DNA of 64,000 nt from contig OY987231.1 of NCBI GenBank assembly GCA_963920705.1, positions 18,949,024 to 19,013,023 of the forward strand, read 5' to 3'. The stretch comes from Odiellus spinosus. Its lineage: Eukaryota; Arthropoda; Arachnida; Opiliones; Phalangiidae. A program made the position numbers and the translations under genes. Shown here in pieces: positions 49,020 through 59,984 of the stretch. The notes below the pieces were generated by a model, which saw only the letters and a list, made by a program, of their open reading frames with translations, was not told the DNA's origin and made no database searches. Positions within the stretch are counted from its first letter, which is position 1, and every line of letters begins with the position of its first letter.

Positions 49020-49548
49020 AACCAGTGACATTTGTCGATTAACCTTATATGGGGAGTTCAGGATTCCCATGAATTAAAGCAGAAGCCGATGAAACCCTCC
49101 TTTGAAGTCTACTACTCTAATGTTCCATATAGCGCTCCTCTCTGTATGGGTAAAATTCACAATTTTACGAGATCGGAGGGGTCCTACTTCATCCCCCCTG
49201 TCTACGGAAAATTGGAAATTCTCTCTCTCCACAAACGACGACGTTTTTTTGACGAGCTCCAAGGCTGCTAGAGATATTCGCTCGACGAACTCCCGCTCCG
49301 AAAATATCTACCGTTAGGAGGCGTACGAATCGCGCTTTTTGAAACTAACCCATACAGAGAGGGGTAGACAAGACCCGGGAGTAATAGACTTCAAAGGAGG
49401 GTTTCATCGGCTTCAGATTAAAGTTTTAAATTTATTTCTAGTATAATATTTGTTAGTAATTTTTTTTTTTTACTGTTGGATTAGGCCTCTTTAAACGATA
49501 AGGAATCGATAAAAAATCTCTTTTTTTTCGGTTTTATTCTCCCTTTAA
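49020..49548 (+). mobile_element. Family B copy B8, split by A16
   Basis: CTTATATGGGGAGTTCAGGAT left of A16 matches the B7 right-of-centre block, and AGTTTTAAATTTATTTCTAG...TTATTCTCCCTTTAA right of it completes the right arm and the TTAA end. The left arm of this B copy is not present, so it was truncated before or after A16 arrived. Confidence 0.8.
49080..49416 (+). mobile_element. Family A MITE, copy A16 (nested in B8)
   Basis: 337 bp, subfamily a1, perfect 7-bp duplication ATTAAAG. Last bases CTTCAG instead of CTTCTG. Confidence 0.95.
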
Positions 49549-51124
49549 TAAATAAAGCGCGGACATTCTAGGGCTAGGGCGGGGACAAAAGAGTCTAAAT
49601 CTATTTGAAAATAAACCTCCTTTAGCAATAGCGGCTTTTGGGTAATTATTATGGGATATAATTTATATAAACTTCAGACGCTTGTTTTGTTGGCTTCGAA
49701 CTTCGAGAACAAAGACGTTGTCCAAAAATAAGACAGACTCTTTGTGGTTAAATATATGAACAACAGGCGGAGCTTCCCGCCGGTGAATAGTCTTTGTAGA
49801 TCATTCATCTCTTTGTTTTAATCTCTCGCATCCGCGTCGGGGCGCGGATTTCGAAATCCCTTTAATCCTCTCTAGGATAGCTCGCCATCGTCCAGTATCT
49901 CGACGGTTGCTATTGGCAACGGGAAAACGTTTGTCACGAGGAGTCTTCTTGTCTCCTCCGAATACTAATTACTCTGATAAACTCTGTCGGTAGATTAAAG
50001 ACGGAATTCATTCACCATCTCAATCCCCTTACGACTAACTACGGGTTTAAAATGTATGATTACCCTTGCGAGAAATGGAGCATTTTCAACCAATCTGTAT
50101 TTAAATGGACCGCTTCTATCGATTGGTTCGCTTTGATTGGGACGAGTATGCTCGCTCCGAAAGCTGGAGGTGGCGCCACCCAAAGGGGAATTGGTAGCAT
50201 CTCCCTTGTTTATGGGAATTATCGAAACATAAATATCTTTCATCTATAATATGGATGCATTAAAACAATAATTAAAGGGATAGTGTCACGATTTGTTTAA
50301 AATTTGAAAATGGACGAAAATACTTTCATCGTGCATGTAGAGGACACGACACTTACAGGAAGAAGGGAATACATGGTTGTCCAATTTATTAAACATGATG
50401 AATAATTAATGCTGCCACGTTAATTAATTTAATAATATTATATGGTTTATAAGTTTTAAATTATTGTAGTTTCGAATAGGGAGACACCAAAGAAAGAAAG
50501 CCAGACGTCATGGAACCCCCTTACTGGGGGAGCTCTTGTAAGGGCTAATACTATAACTCCCTCACTAAGAGGGATGAGACCGAGGTGAGGGATAGAAACC
50601 CCCGACGTATTAATGTCTCCCCCACTATTGGTCAAATATTTTAGGATATTTATTTTTGTAGCTGCGCTCTTGTTTCAAAACAATTTTATAGGCCACAAAA
50701 TATTTACGAATACAGGTGAAATATGGGATAAAAACTGACACAACTTACCAACGGTTTCGTTCGTGATTATATATTATTTTGCAATACATCAAACACGCGT
50801 GCCAAGCTTCATCCCACTACGATCGATTATATTTGATAGTTGGATATAAATGGTAAAAGAAAAAAACCAGTCAGAGGAATTTGACAATATAAACAATGTT
50901 TCGTAAAAACATATTGTATTTTTCTAGACATCTATCAATTTTTCTTTTCTGGAATTACGCTAAATTCAATCTGACATATGGAATCTAGGAGGTTGGGGCA
51001 GAATTTCCCATTTAGCGCTTCTTCCAAGTGCAATCCAAGATAAATAAAATAACAAAAAGTCTAGGAACGGCCTCTGTGAACGATATGAACGATCGTTAAA
51101 ATCGATTCAAATAAATATATACAC
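49549..51124. other. Intergenic; AGGTGGCGCC site
   Basis: GCTGGAGGTGGCGCCACC at about 50,162 resembles a CTCF core. 50,480-50,632 starts GGGAGACACC and ends TAATGTCTCCCCC, a possible small inverted-repeat element. The overlapping 82- and 65-codon ORFs are mutually antisense and unsupported. Confidence 0.3.
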
Positions 51125-51462
51125 CAGAAGCCGATGAAACCCTCCTTTGAAGTCTATTACTCCCGGGTCTTGTCTACCCCTCTCTGTATGGGTTAGTTTC
51201 AAAAAGCGCGATTCGTACGCCTCCTAACGGTAGATATTTTCGGAGCGGGAGTTCGTCGAGCGAATATCTCTAGCAGCCTTGGAGTTCGTCAAAAAAACCT
51301 CGTCGTTTGTAAAGAGAGAGAATTTCCAATTTTGCGTAGACAGGGGGGTATGAAATAGGACCCCTCTGATCTCGTAAAATTGGGAATTTTACCCATACAG
51401 AGAGGAGCACTATATGGAACATTAGAGTAGTAGACTTCAAAGGAGGGTTTCATCGGCTTCTG
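51125..51462 (-). mobile_element. Family A MITE, copy A17
   Basis: 338 bp, subfamily a1; no clear target duplication (TATACAC / ATATTAA). Confidence 0.93.
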
Positions 51463-51485
51463 ATATTAACTACTTGACACTTTTC

Positions 51486-51592
51486 TTAAAGGGAGAATGC
51501 AACCTAACAAGTGATTTTTTTTTTATCCTTATCGTTTTAATATGCCTAATCCGACAGTAAAAAAATTTAAAAACAAATATTAAACTAGAATT
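51486..51592 (+). mobile_element. Family B left-end fragment, B9
   Basis: TTAAAGGGAGAATGCAACCT through AAATATTAAACTAGAA, then an abrupt change to unrelated sequence. The right part is deleted. Confidence 0.85.
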
Positions 51593-51972
51593 TTTTTTGA
51601 ATAAGCGCCCCCTAACGGCAAACAGAGGCTAAAGTAAGAACTAACGCCTTCCTTTACTTATTACATAACAGCCTGGACGCCCGAGGTATTGTTATTTATT
51701 ACTTTAAGTACTGCTTTTCCTGTAGAGGACGCTTATAAACACCAGGTTTTGCTATTGCTTTTTTTCTGTTAAGATATGTGTCCAATAGCAAATATCTCTA
51801 GATAAAATTAAACTATGGGTCCCTAAAAATGTTTCCTTGAGACTTTAAAAGCTTAAAAGTATTAATTCAATGTCAAACTAATTGTTAAAAGTGTTATCAC
51901 CCGCGCTTAAATTATTCTTTCCAATCAATCTCTAAGATGAGAATCATTCGTCTAATTATTCATAAAATCAAA
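51593..51972. other. Intergenic; GCGCCCCCTA site
   Basis: AAGCGCCCCCTAACGGC at about 51,603 (complement GCCGTTAGGGGGCGC) resembles the vertebrate-type CTCF core. Nothing else supported. Confidence 0.3.
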
Positions 51973-51979
51973 CTAAAAT

Positions 51980-52397
51980 CAGAGGTATATAATAACCCCC
52001 TTCGGGGGGAAGTATGAAAGCCCCTATACTACCAATGCTAAAAATCACGAACAACAAGAGCCCGCTGCTGACTATTTAGGCCACTAGCTCGCGCTGGACT
52101 TCTCAATGTCGCTACTCTAGTAAATGGTCTTTGTATAAACAAGACGGCTCGATTTGTGTTTAGAACTTCCTGTCTCAGGAGTCAGGCTGTCTGTTAAATT
52201 GGAGTCGAAGGTTGACTTCAGCTCGTAAGTTCCGGAAGTGTGCGTAGGGAAAATTTAGCGAGGTTCAAAATGGTGTAACTATTTTTTGGGAGTAAAGTGG
52301 TGTGTCGATCCGCCGCGATTTACGCCAGGCACTTGTTGTTCGTCGATTTTGCCTACCTTTCATACTTCCCCCCGAAGGGGGTTATTATATACCTCTG
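51980..52397 (-). mobile_element. Family G MITE, copy G2
   Basis: 418 bp, perfect 7-bp duplication CTAAAAT, inverted relative to G1 and about 95% identical by eye. Confidence 0.95.
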
Positions 52398-52404
52398 CTA
52401 AAAT

Positions 52405-53498
52405 CCATTAAATGATATTTTCAAGGCTAAGAATTTCATTTAAAAAACTTGGAAGATCAAAATGGAAGATCAAAATATATTTTTTCAGTATTCCATGAAA
52501 ATCGACATGGCTTCTATAAATATCTTAGTACTCGTGACCAACGGCTTGCTCCATGGTTTAAAGAAGGAGGGGGAGATAGAAATATGAAGTCAGCTTTTAG
52601 TGAACTCTATACTGGAGCCGGAAAATTCGCATATCGCTGATTGAGACGATTAGGTAACGTTCTATCCGCCCCCGATTTCTTCTCGATGGGTTGATTTTTA
52701 TATTCCGCAGCCAAGCTCTTTCTTTTTGAGGGGTTTCTCCCTCATCGAATGATTCTCTTTATTCTTGAATTTCTTTCTACACAATGGAATTTCTAGCGCA
52801 CGCGGAATTGAGCTAGAACAAAAGTGGGTTATCTATAAATTTTACTTCCTCAAATCTGTTCTTCAAATTTGATTTCGAACTTATTTAATTTCCCTAGAGA
52901 TAAATTGATTTAATCTCGAAAAAAGTCTTTCCCCAAAAATCAGAAAATCCATAAAGGTATTTAGTTACCATTTCCTTGAAATACTTTGTGGGATTTAATT
53001 TCTCAAATACGGAGTTTAAAAGATTCTTAGACTTATATTATCTATATGTTATCAAGGCCTACTTAACTGAAAATATCTTTAGATTTCAATAATAAAATTA
53101 TTGTTTTAGAAAATGGAAAGATATCAAAGACTATTAATTAAGCATTAAAAGTAATATTAATCAGTTTTTGCGAATGTAAGAATTTATCTACAATATTTAA
53201 ACATAAATTTAAAGGGATATTGCCACCTATTCTAATTAAATTTCAATAAATCATAAATTATTTTTAGGATTAACTGATATTTACACCACTAATTTTCTTT
53301 AAACTAAATTGATTTATGGATAATTTAAACTTGATTTTGCAAAGTGACGTCCATGCAAAATTGTGTTTGAATATTGACGTATTTTTCACATTAATCCGTA
53401 CACATTGTTTCCAAATTTGTAAACATTTCATTGAAAACGCCTCGTAATGATAAACATACCGGGGTTATTATATCTTTTGTTTTTATATTTAATTTCAG
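52405..53498. other. Intergenic/intron upstream of coding exon
   Basis: AT-rich, ending in TATATTTAATTTCAG, a plausible 3' splice site. TTTAAAGGGATATTGCCACC at about 53,209 looks like a lone Kolobok-type end. Nothing else supported. Confidence 0.4.
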
Positions 53499-53627
53499 GT
53501 TTTTGCCAAAATAATCGTGTTTAAGCGAGAAGTTCCGTTTTGAAAGTCCTGGCGGGGGCAAGAAATCGAGCCATCGGAGCGATCTCCCGGTTGTCGGCTG
53601 GGCAACTGACCGCTACCGTTGACCATC
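53499..53627 (+). other. 5'UTR part of the exon
   Basis: Lies between the AG acceptor (53,497-53,498) and the first ATG. It has no upstream ATG, stop codons in all three frames, and a G+C content well above the flanking introns. This suggests at least one untranslated exon further upstream. Confidence 0.5.
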
Positions 53628-53718
53628 ATGATTGGAGTAACCGGAAGCCGACATATCAACAGCCGGCGGCGAGGCTCTTCGCCCAATATCTCGCCCCACC
53701 CTCACAAGTTGATACCAG
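53628..53718 (+). CDS. N-terminal coding exon of an unrecognised gene
   Basis: ATG at 53,628 (ACCATCATG, purine at -6 rather than -3, only a fair start context) opens 30 codons, MIGVTGSRHINSRRRGSSPN onward, plus one base, ending at a G|GTACATAC donor. The peptide is basic and Ser/Pro/His-rich with an RRR cluster at 13-15 and RRRGSSP, which looks like a basophilic kinase or 14-3-3-type site. There is no signal peptide or membrane segment. The phase (1) matches the exon at 55,689 exactly, forming Gly31 across the junction. Plus-strand frame 2 and the minus strand are also partly open over this GC-rich block. This frame was preferred because it joins in phase. The family is not recognised. Confidence 0.55.
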
Positions 53719-55688
53719 GTACATACGTGGATGTTGCAAAAGGTTAATGTCATTTTTTGTACTTATCGCGAAGTAGATTAGTTCGAGTTAATCTCAATCA
53801 AGTCGCTGCATGCGTCTGCGAACTCGGAATGGTAAAGAAAAGAACCATAGTACTAAATTCAATTGCAAATAGTGCAAACGGTTTGTATACCAATATCCTT
53901 TCTTCGTTCAAACAATCTCGCTAGGTGGACCCACGAAATGTTTCATTAAACCCCGTCACTTTCAACCGATTATGATAAATATTGTAACTCTAAATTTGAC
54001 GAGCTTTTCTTTTCCATTCTGAGGCTCTGAGCTAAACCCCTCTTACGTAACGTGACGTTGAATCGCGTCGAATAAGGAGACATTAAACGAATAAGTGGGA
54101 AAGAAATTAACCCCCTTATTGGTTACTCCGCCACTGGAGATGTCACCGAAATGAGAAGCCTCTAACGTTTTCTCCCTTGTATTGTTTAGCGAGTCCTTTA
54201 TAGAACCGGACGTGTTGAGCGTAGCGGTTGTAAATATGGGTTAGTGATCTCGTATAAACAGTTTGTGAATTAAAATCGCCAATATACGGATGGATGGAAG
54301 CTCCAGTTCGCAATTTGATCAAATTTATAGTCGAGTTAAAGCCCAAAGGACAAGCCTCGTGAACAATTTCGTTTAATATATATATATTAATTAAAAGTTT
54401 TAAATTGTTGCTAAGCTCTTACATAGCGAGTGAAACAAACATAAGTTAGTTTCCAACGCGCTATCAGCAAACCAAAACTTAGAGTTAAGTTCGAGAGGAT
54501 TGCTCGAGTGAAGGAATAAGTTACCATCTGGTTACGTTTCAATGATTTGGAGTTTGGACTCTTCCTATAGAGATTTTGAGTTCAGTTTAAAGGGAGAATG
54601 CAACCTAATTACAAGTGATTTTTTTTTATCGATTCATTATCGTTTAAATAGGCCTAATCCACCGATAAAAAGTTTACAAAACATATATTAAACTATAAAT
54701 AAATTTAAAACTCACCCTGAAAATAGGCTTAGCGGGATTAATGGAGATCCTGAATTGCGTCCGTGTAAGGTTTAGCGACCAATGAGCAAAGGCCCGTCGT
54801 TCACGCGAGATCTCCACGAGACTTACGTCGCGCGCGATTGGTCGCTAGACCTTACACGCGAGGAAATCAGGAGCTCCATGAATCCCACTAAGCCTATTTT
54901 CAGGGTAAGTTTTAAATTTATTTCTAGTTTAATATTTGTTTGTAAATTTTTTCGCTAGTGGATTAGGCCTATTTAAATTATAAGGAATCGATAAAAAATC
55001 ACTTGTTGTTAGGTTGCATCCTCCCTTTAAGGAAGACCCTATTTTAAGTGGCAGCATTTCGTGATATTCTTTTCCCTTCCGGAGAAATTTCTCCGGTAGA
55101 GAGATACTTTTCATGTTCCATCTTATTTAATTACAAATCAATCAACTTCACTGTTTCGGTTTGCGAATAGCGTTACGCTTTAGGGTATTATCATTTTTTG
55201 GAATATATTTATGAACTTTTAATTGTACATGTATCTTCGTTAATCTGATAAGTTTGGCAAATTATAATATAGTTAAAAATTACCTTTATATTCTTAATAT
55301 TTTTGAGAGGCCTGTCCTTAAGGGGCAATACGCTTTATTGGAAAATCACCTGTATTATCTTTCGTATCAAAATGAGTTGACCGAATTGCGAATGCTGAGG
55401 CGAATGAATACACAATGTTAAACTTGGTAGGATTAAAAGTAGTCGTTGAAAACTTTTAAAGTTCTAAAATTACCGGAGTACAATATTATGATCCACCATA
55501 GAGCAGACGAAATATTACACTTCTCTAAAGACTGGTTCACATTAGACTCTCTCTTAATCAATTGAAAATTAGATTTAAATATTAAATAATGAAATCTAAC
55601 CGAACTGTAGCTTCGAAGTGTTATTTTTTTTTTCTAATAATTGTAAATGAAAATTAATTTTAACGGTACAACTATTTCGTGATTTCAG
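53719..55688 (+). other. Intron between the two coding exons (hosts B10)
   Basis: 1,970 bp, GT...AG (GTACAT at the 5' end, AACTATTTCGTGATTTCAG at the 3' end), AT-rich, and carrying a complete family B MITE. Splicing is inferred from phase agreement and open frame, not observed. Confidence 0.5.
54597..55030 (+). mobile_element. Family B foldback MITE, copy B10 (intronic)
   Basis: 434 bp with TTAA ends, near-identical to B3/B6. A long hairpin-forming insertion inside the inferred intron. Confidence 0.95.
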
Positions 55689-55992
55689 GTACTCTGAGTA
55701 CTCAGCGCGAGGAGAGCGAGGACGACGACGATGGTCCGAACGCGTCCGAAAACGGGGGTGGCCACCCGAAAGGCTCCCCCAACGGAGGGGGTGGTGTCGC
55801 CGGAAAACGACAGTCGGACTCGTCCGTGTCCGGCAGGACCGCCACGCGAGTTAAGGCTCCCAGTCGACTCTCGATACCGGACCTACCAGCCGGGGTCAGA
55901 TTGAACAGGAGGAGGGCCGTCAACACCGGCGATCACAAAACTTGCGCTCTTCTGCACACCAGGTTAAAAGGAATGAAACTGGAAGATATCGC
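55689..55992 (+). CDS. Second coding exon of the unrecognised gene
   Basis: 304 bp between an AG acceptor and a consensus GTGAGT donor (55,993), open in one frame and ending in phase 2. With the preceding exon it gives residues 31-131 and one partial Ala codon. Visible layout: an acidic tract at 38-45 (EESEDDDD); a Gly/Asn/Pro-rich low-complexity stretch at 46-69; a Ser/Arg-rich stretch at 70-92 with kinase-type RxxS sites; then a better-ordered, probably conserved segment at 91-131 containing IPDLPAGVRLNRRR and HTRLKGMKLEDI. The G+C content (about 60%) is far above the surrounding DNA. The protein is likely an intracellular regulatory or scaffold protein with a disordered N-terminus, but no family could be named. 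Downstream exons were not found in the window. Confidence 0.75.
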
Positions 55993-58560
55993 GTGAGTAC
56001 CCTACTTTTAATTACCGCCTTTATCCATCAAATATATCGCCCGTTTCCTCCAAAAGGTTTGAAGTTAATATATAGTGAGAATTTGTTTACCTTTCCGGAT
56101 ACCGGACGTTATAGTTTACCCCAAACACTGCACGAAGGCGAAAATTAACCTATATATACCCATGGGCGATATATATTCAAGTTTGTTAAAGGAGCTTGAT
56201 ATTTAAATAATTAGTTAGAAAACGATCGCGTGTTTCGTTTTATGGTAATTACAATTCTCTCCGCACCCCTTCGCGTGCTTCCGTTAACCTATAATAGACT
56301 CGTATTTTTTTTCTTTTTCTTTAAATTATTTAAACAAGCTGCGCCCTTCGAATTTCAATTATGCTTGTGATTAATTAATGAAAGGTATTATTTTGAATAC
56401 CGGCTAAATTAATTTTATATATTCATTACCCAAAAACAATTATCCAATCACTGATGTTGATTATAAACGTGTTAATTGTACATACATTGCACCCCGATTT
56501 TACGACACGACAAAAGTTCGGCTTAATTAATCTATATCATATGTATAGAGCCATGATTTAGAATATAAGGGGATACATCTATCTATATATTGGCAATGTT
56601 TTAATTTAACCAGGCGAGACACTTTTGTCCCCTGTATATAAATTTCTACAACAGGAAACGATAGAAATTATACTAAGGGTGGCGTAATTCACCTTTGAAT
56701 TGTGGAAGAGGCTTGCAACGTTTTGAAACGTCATCATTAATATATCGCGCCCCCCCCCCCTTTGTGATTTAATCTCCAAAGTTAAGTCAATTAGATGCTT
56801 AAGCTTGATGGGGGAATGATATAAAGCATATCTTGTATTTTTAAACACATCGAAAAATAGTTTTAGAAATATTAGTCTAAATCTCAACAACTATTTAATT
56901 TAATGGATACCCATTTAATCTCCAAAGATAAATCAATTAAAGGCTTAAGCTTGTTGGGGGAATGATATAAAACATATCTTGTATTTTTAAAAACTCATCG
57001 AAGTATAATTTTATAAAGTTTAGTCGAAATCTCAAACCAATCTCACTAAGCAAAATATTTTTGATTTCCCCAAAGTTTTCCACCGAACTTTTTTCATCAC
57101 GCCGCGAGTAGAATTTTTAATGAAATTTATCGACTTTCAATGACTGCGGAGTGTGTAAGGCGTCTATACGCAGTTGGATTCGTGTTAGCGTATAGAAATC
57201 AGGAGATTCCACAATATATTTTTACGTATGATTAAGGTTTCGTAAACGAATTCGAGTTAAAATACAGTATAAGCGAAATGCAGATTTATCAAAGATATAG
57301 TTTTCAAAGGTAAAGTCTCAGGAAAATTTCTCCCGAATTCGATTTTTTTTTTTTTTTTTTAAGATTCTATTTGAATTAACCTCATTTGAAAACTAACAAA
57401 GATGTATATTCACGAAAATTAACATAATTACCAATTACAAATAATTTCGGATAGACTTGACCCTGAGTAATGTGCCCATAACTTTAAGGCTTATCCCCAG
57501 ATATATATGACGCGGAATTATGCTAATCTTATAAGATGATTAACTTTCATATTTACAGATAGAATTAGATACAATTAGTCTTTAGGGGGTACTGAATACT
57601 TAATTAAAGGAAGGGTGAAAAGGAAAATTAAATCCATTTTATTGATTTTATTTCTAAAAATAAGACATATTTGCGTGGCTAATCAAGAGTAAAGAGACGC
57701 TTAGAAAATCCCTTCTTCTACGACGCACTATTTGAATCTCGCTATATCTCGCTTAATATCCCTTTAATTTCAAAAAATCTCGTAAGGCTGCCTCTAAAAC
57801 CATATTTACTAATCTAAAAATTATATTTTTCATTCTATAGAATATTTCGCCATAATATGTCCCCTTGCTAGCTCTCATATACCCCTTATAGAACCTTAAA
57901 TCTTAAGATTGGCACGCTATCTATCGAAATATCGTCTTTTATAAGGTTTCAATCGTTTAAAGGGGAAAAAGACGCATTTTTCCACTACTCTAGGGAAAGA
58001 GACGCGACGTTTTTGCTTTAAAGATAAAGAGTGGTGGAAAAGTTGCTTCCGGATCACAGGTGCGGCCCGTAGTTGTCACGCTATACTTTTCAAAAGGATC
58101 TCCATTATATTTCCCAAAAATACAACTTTTGTAAAAGCCCGAAGGGTTCATTCCATAATGTGTGGGAAGTCTCCGCTGAATACGCTTTTCATATAAGCAT
58201 AAAAGAGGAAGGAAACTATAGATATGACATTTTCTTCTTTGTATAATTCTGAAAAATCGATTATATGCCAGTTTAAATACCTATAATTTTCAGTTTTGGG
58301 GCGTTTCGTGTATTTAGAGTTTTTGATGATTGTTTTCGACCATTTTTTAATTATTTTCAACACCGTGTTAGTATCTTTAAAGGGATAATAGATTCTTATA
58401 TAACAAGTTAATTTTAATCTTTTAGAACTGTTAAACTGTGCGTAAGAAACGTAGAAAAACTCATCAAGGTTTCCCGGTAATTTACAGTTAATTATCAAAA
58501 TTGCGAACTGGAGTAGCTAACCCTAAATCCTTTTCGAAGCAATTTTAGACTAGGTCTAAA
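55993..58560. other. Probable intron / intergenic
   Basis: AT-rich, with a C-run near 56,751 and a T-run of about 19 near 57,342. An unnamed TTAAAGGGGAAAAAG end is seen at 57,957. A 116-codon minus-strand ORF at 58,148-58,498 is AT-rich, has no recognisable motif and is not called. Confidence 0.4.
56766..57045 (+). repeat. Tandem duplication, ~156-bp period
   Basis: TTTAATCTCCAAAG, GCTTAAGCTTG(A/T)TGGGGG and AATGATATAAA(G/A)CATATC occur twice, 156 bp apart (aatctccaaa at 56,771 and 56,927), with about 85% identity by eye. Confidence 0.85.
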
Positions 58561-58859
58561 CAAGAAGGATCAGACAAGGAGAGGAAAAGTGGGAACGGCG
58601 CGGTTCCTACTGCGTCGGCCTAAACTCCCACTCTGGGAGAACGGGGGACAGACGGGGTAGAGTTGCTTCGTGGTAAATTGTTGTCACGTGGGTAAAACGG
58701 ATCCTTTATGAGACGCGTAGTAGCCGACGACGCTAGCGACCACGTGACAACAGTTTACCTCGAGAATTTCCTATCCACCTTTCCAACCGAGTGGGAGGTT
58801 GGCTCTTCTCTCTAACTCAACGCAGCCCCACTTTTCCTCTCCTTGTCTGATCCTTCTTG
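58561..58859 (+). mobile_element. Family H MITE, copy H2
   Basis: 299 bp, termini CAAGAAGGATCAGACAAGG and complement. 7-bp flanks GTCTAAA / GTATAAA (6 of 7). Same orientation as H1, with a short extra segment (AGCCGACGACGC) near the centre. Confidence 0.93.
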
Positions 58860-59984
58860 GTATAAATATTCTCTAGAAAACGAAATTGCTGATGCCAATG
58901 ATAAAATCACATAAAAATTGCGCGTGAACCAATTTAAATCTAAATCGCGCGCTATTTCTTCTATTTAATATATGATGCAACATTTGTGGATTACGGTGTA
59001 GACATGGAGATTGGAGAGAATCAAAGTTTAATATTCTTACTTATAAAATGAAAAACTAAAACGACTGGTGCAGTCACTACTTTGTAAACATCTCGTGATC
59101 TTATAAAACTAAATTTTAGTCTATCCTAAAACTCTTAAATCGTATTTTCCCAAAAGTTCTAATAGTGTTTCAGTTATTTTCCCTCCAAAAAAACAACAAT
59201 TTCTTCCTCTAAAACGGTTTTTTATACTTACTTAAATTTTAAAACTCTGCTAGTAAATGGGTTTTTAGGAAAATCCCTTTCTCTAAAATGAAGAGAATTT
59301 AAGAAAAGGGGAACGAAATAGAAGAAAACCTTTTCCTAGACTAGGGCTAGCTATTTTAGTCAATGCAGCGCCTTCTATTTTCAGAGTTTTTCATTGGTGG
59401 CCATGGGCAACGTTTTGCTCACATTCAATCATCCGATTAAGGACGGTTTTTTTTTTTTATTGTGGTCAGGCTGGCCTTCTTTTTCCTTCTCCCGGGCTTC
59501 CGAGAGACAATTTTTCCTTACCTTATCGGATTGGTACCCCTTGACGGATTTTTCCATTAGCTATCTGTGTCAGTGATCGTTATACGACCTTTAGCGCCGT
59601 TCTAACATCTCTTCCTTTTCTCTTTTCCTTACCAACATCCACAAACGTGACGTACTCGCGTTCCCAAGGCAAGTTTGTTGTTAAAGAGTTGCCCCTTTTA
59701 CTCGACCCCTAAGACTCCTCCCAGTTTAATCGCGGGACCTTAAGATTTAATCAAGAAACTTACCTTTGCACCCTTAAATATATATTCTTCATATCTTAGA
59801 ATATGTATAGCTCTTTCATAACTTCACAGGTGTCCTATTTAGGACAATCTAAATTTTTCTCTATTAACTAAGCCTCAAAATATTATTTAATTGACCTAGG
59901 AATTCTTTGACAACCAATCATGAAATCGGAGTTAATTGGGCTTGTATTCCTAAAATGACCTTGTATTTTTAACTTGAAATTCTT
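58860..59984. other. Intergenic, no feature supported
   Basis: AT-rich to mixed; a T-run at 59,447. The 60-codon ORF here has no recognisable features. Confidence 0.35.

Noticed and set aside
2759..51462. Many ORFs of 60-134 codons sharing KPSFEVYYSNVPYSAPLCMGK or VVDFKGGFHRLL
   Set aside because: They are translations of the family A MITE termini in various frames; copies are open on both strands and show no protein-level conservation pattern.
53495..53686. Minus-strand ORF opposite the first coding exon
   Set aside because: The plus-strand frame joins the next exon in phase with proper splice sites; the minus-strand frame has no such support.
55702..55926. Minus-strand ORF opposite the second coding exon
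   Set aside because: Shadow of the GC-rich plus-strand exon bounded by AG and GTGAGT.
58148..58498. 116-codon minus-strand ORF
   Set aside because: Very AT-rich and lysine/isoleucine/tyrosine-rich, as expected of random AT-rich sequence; no splice or start context.
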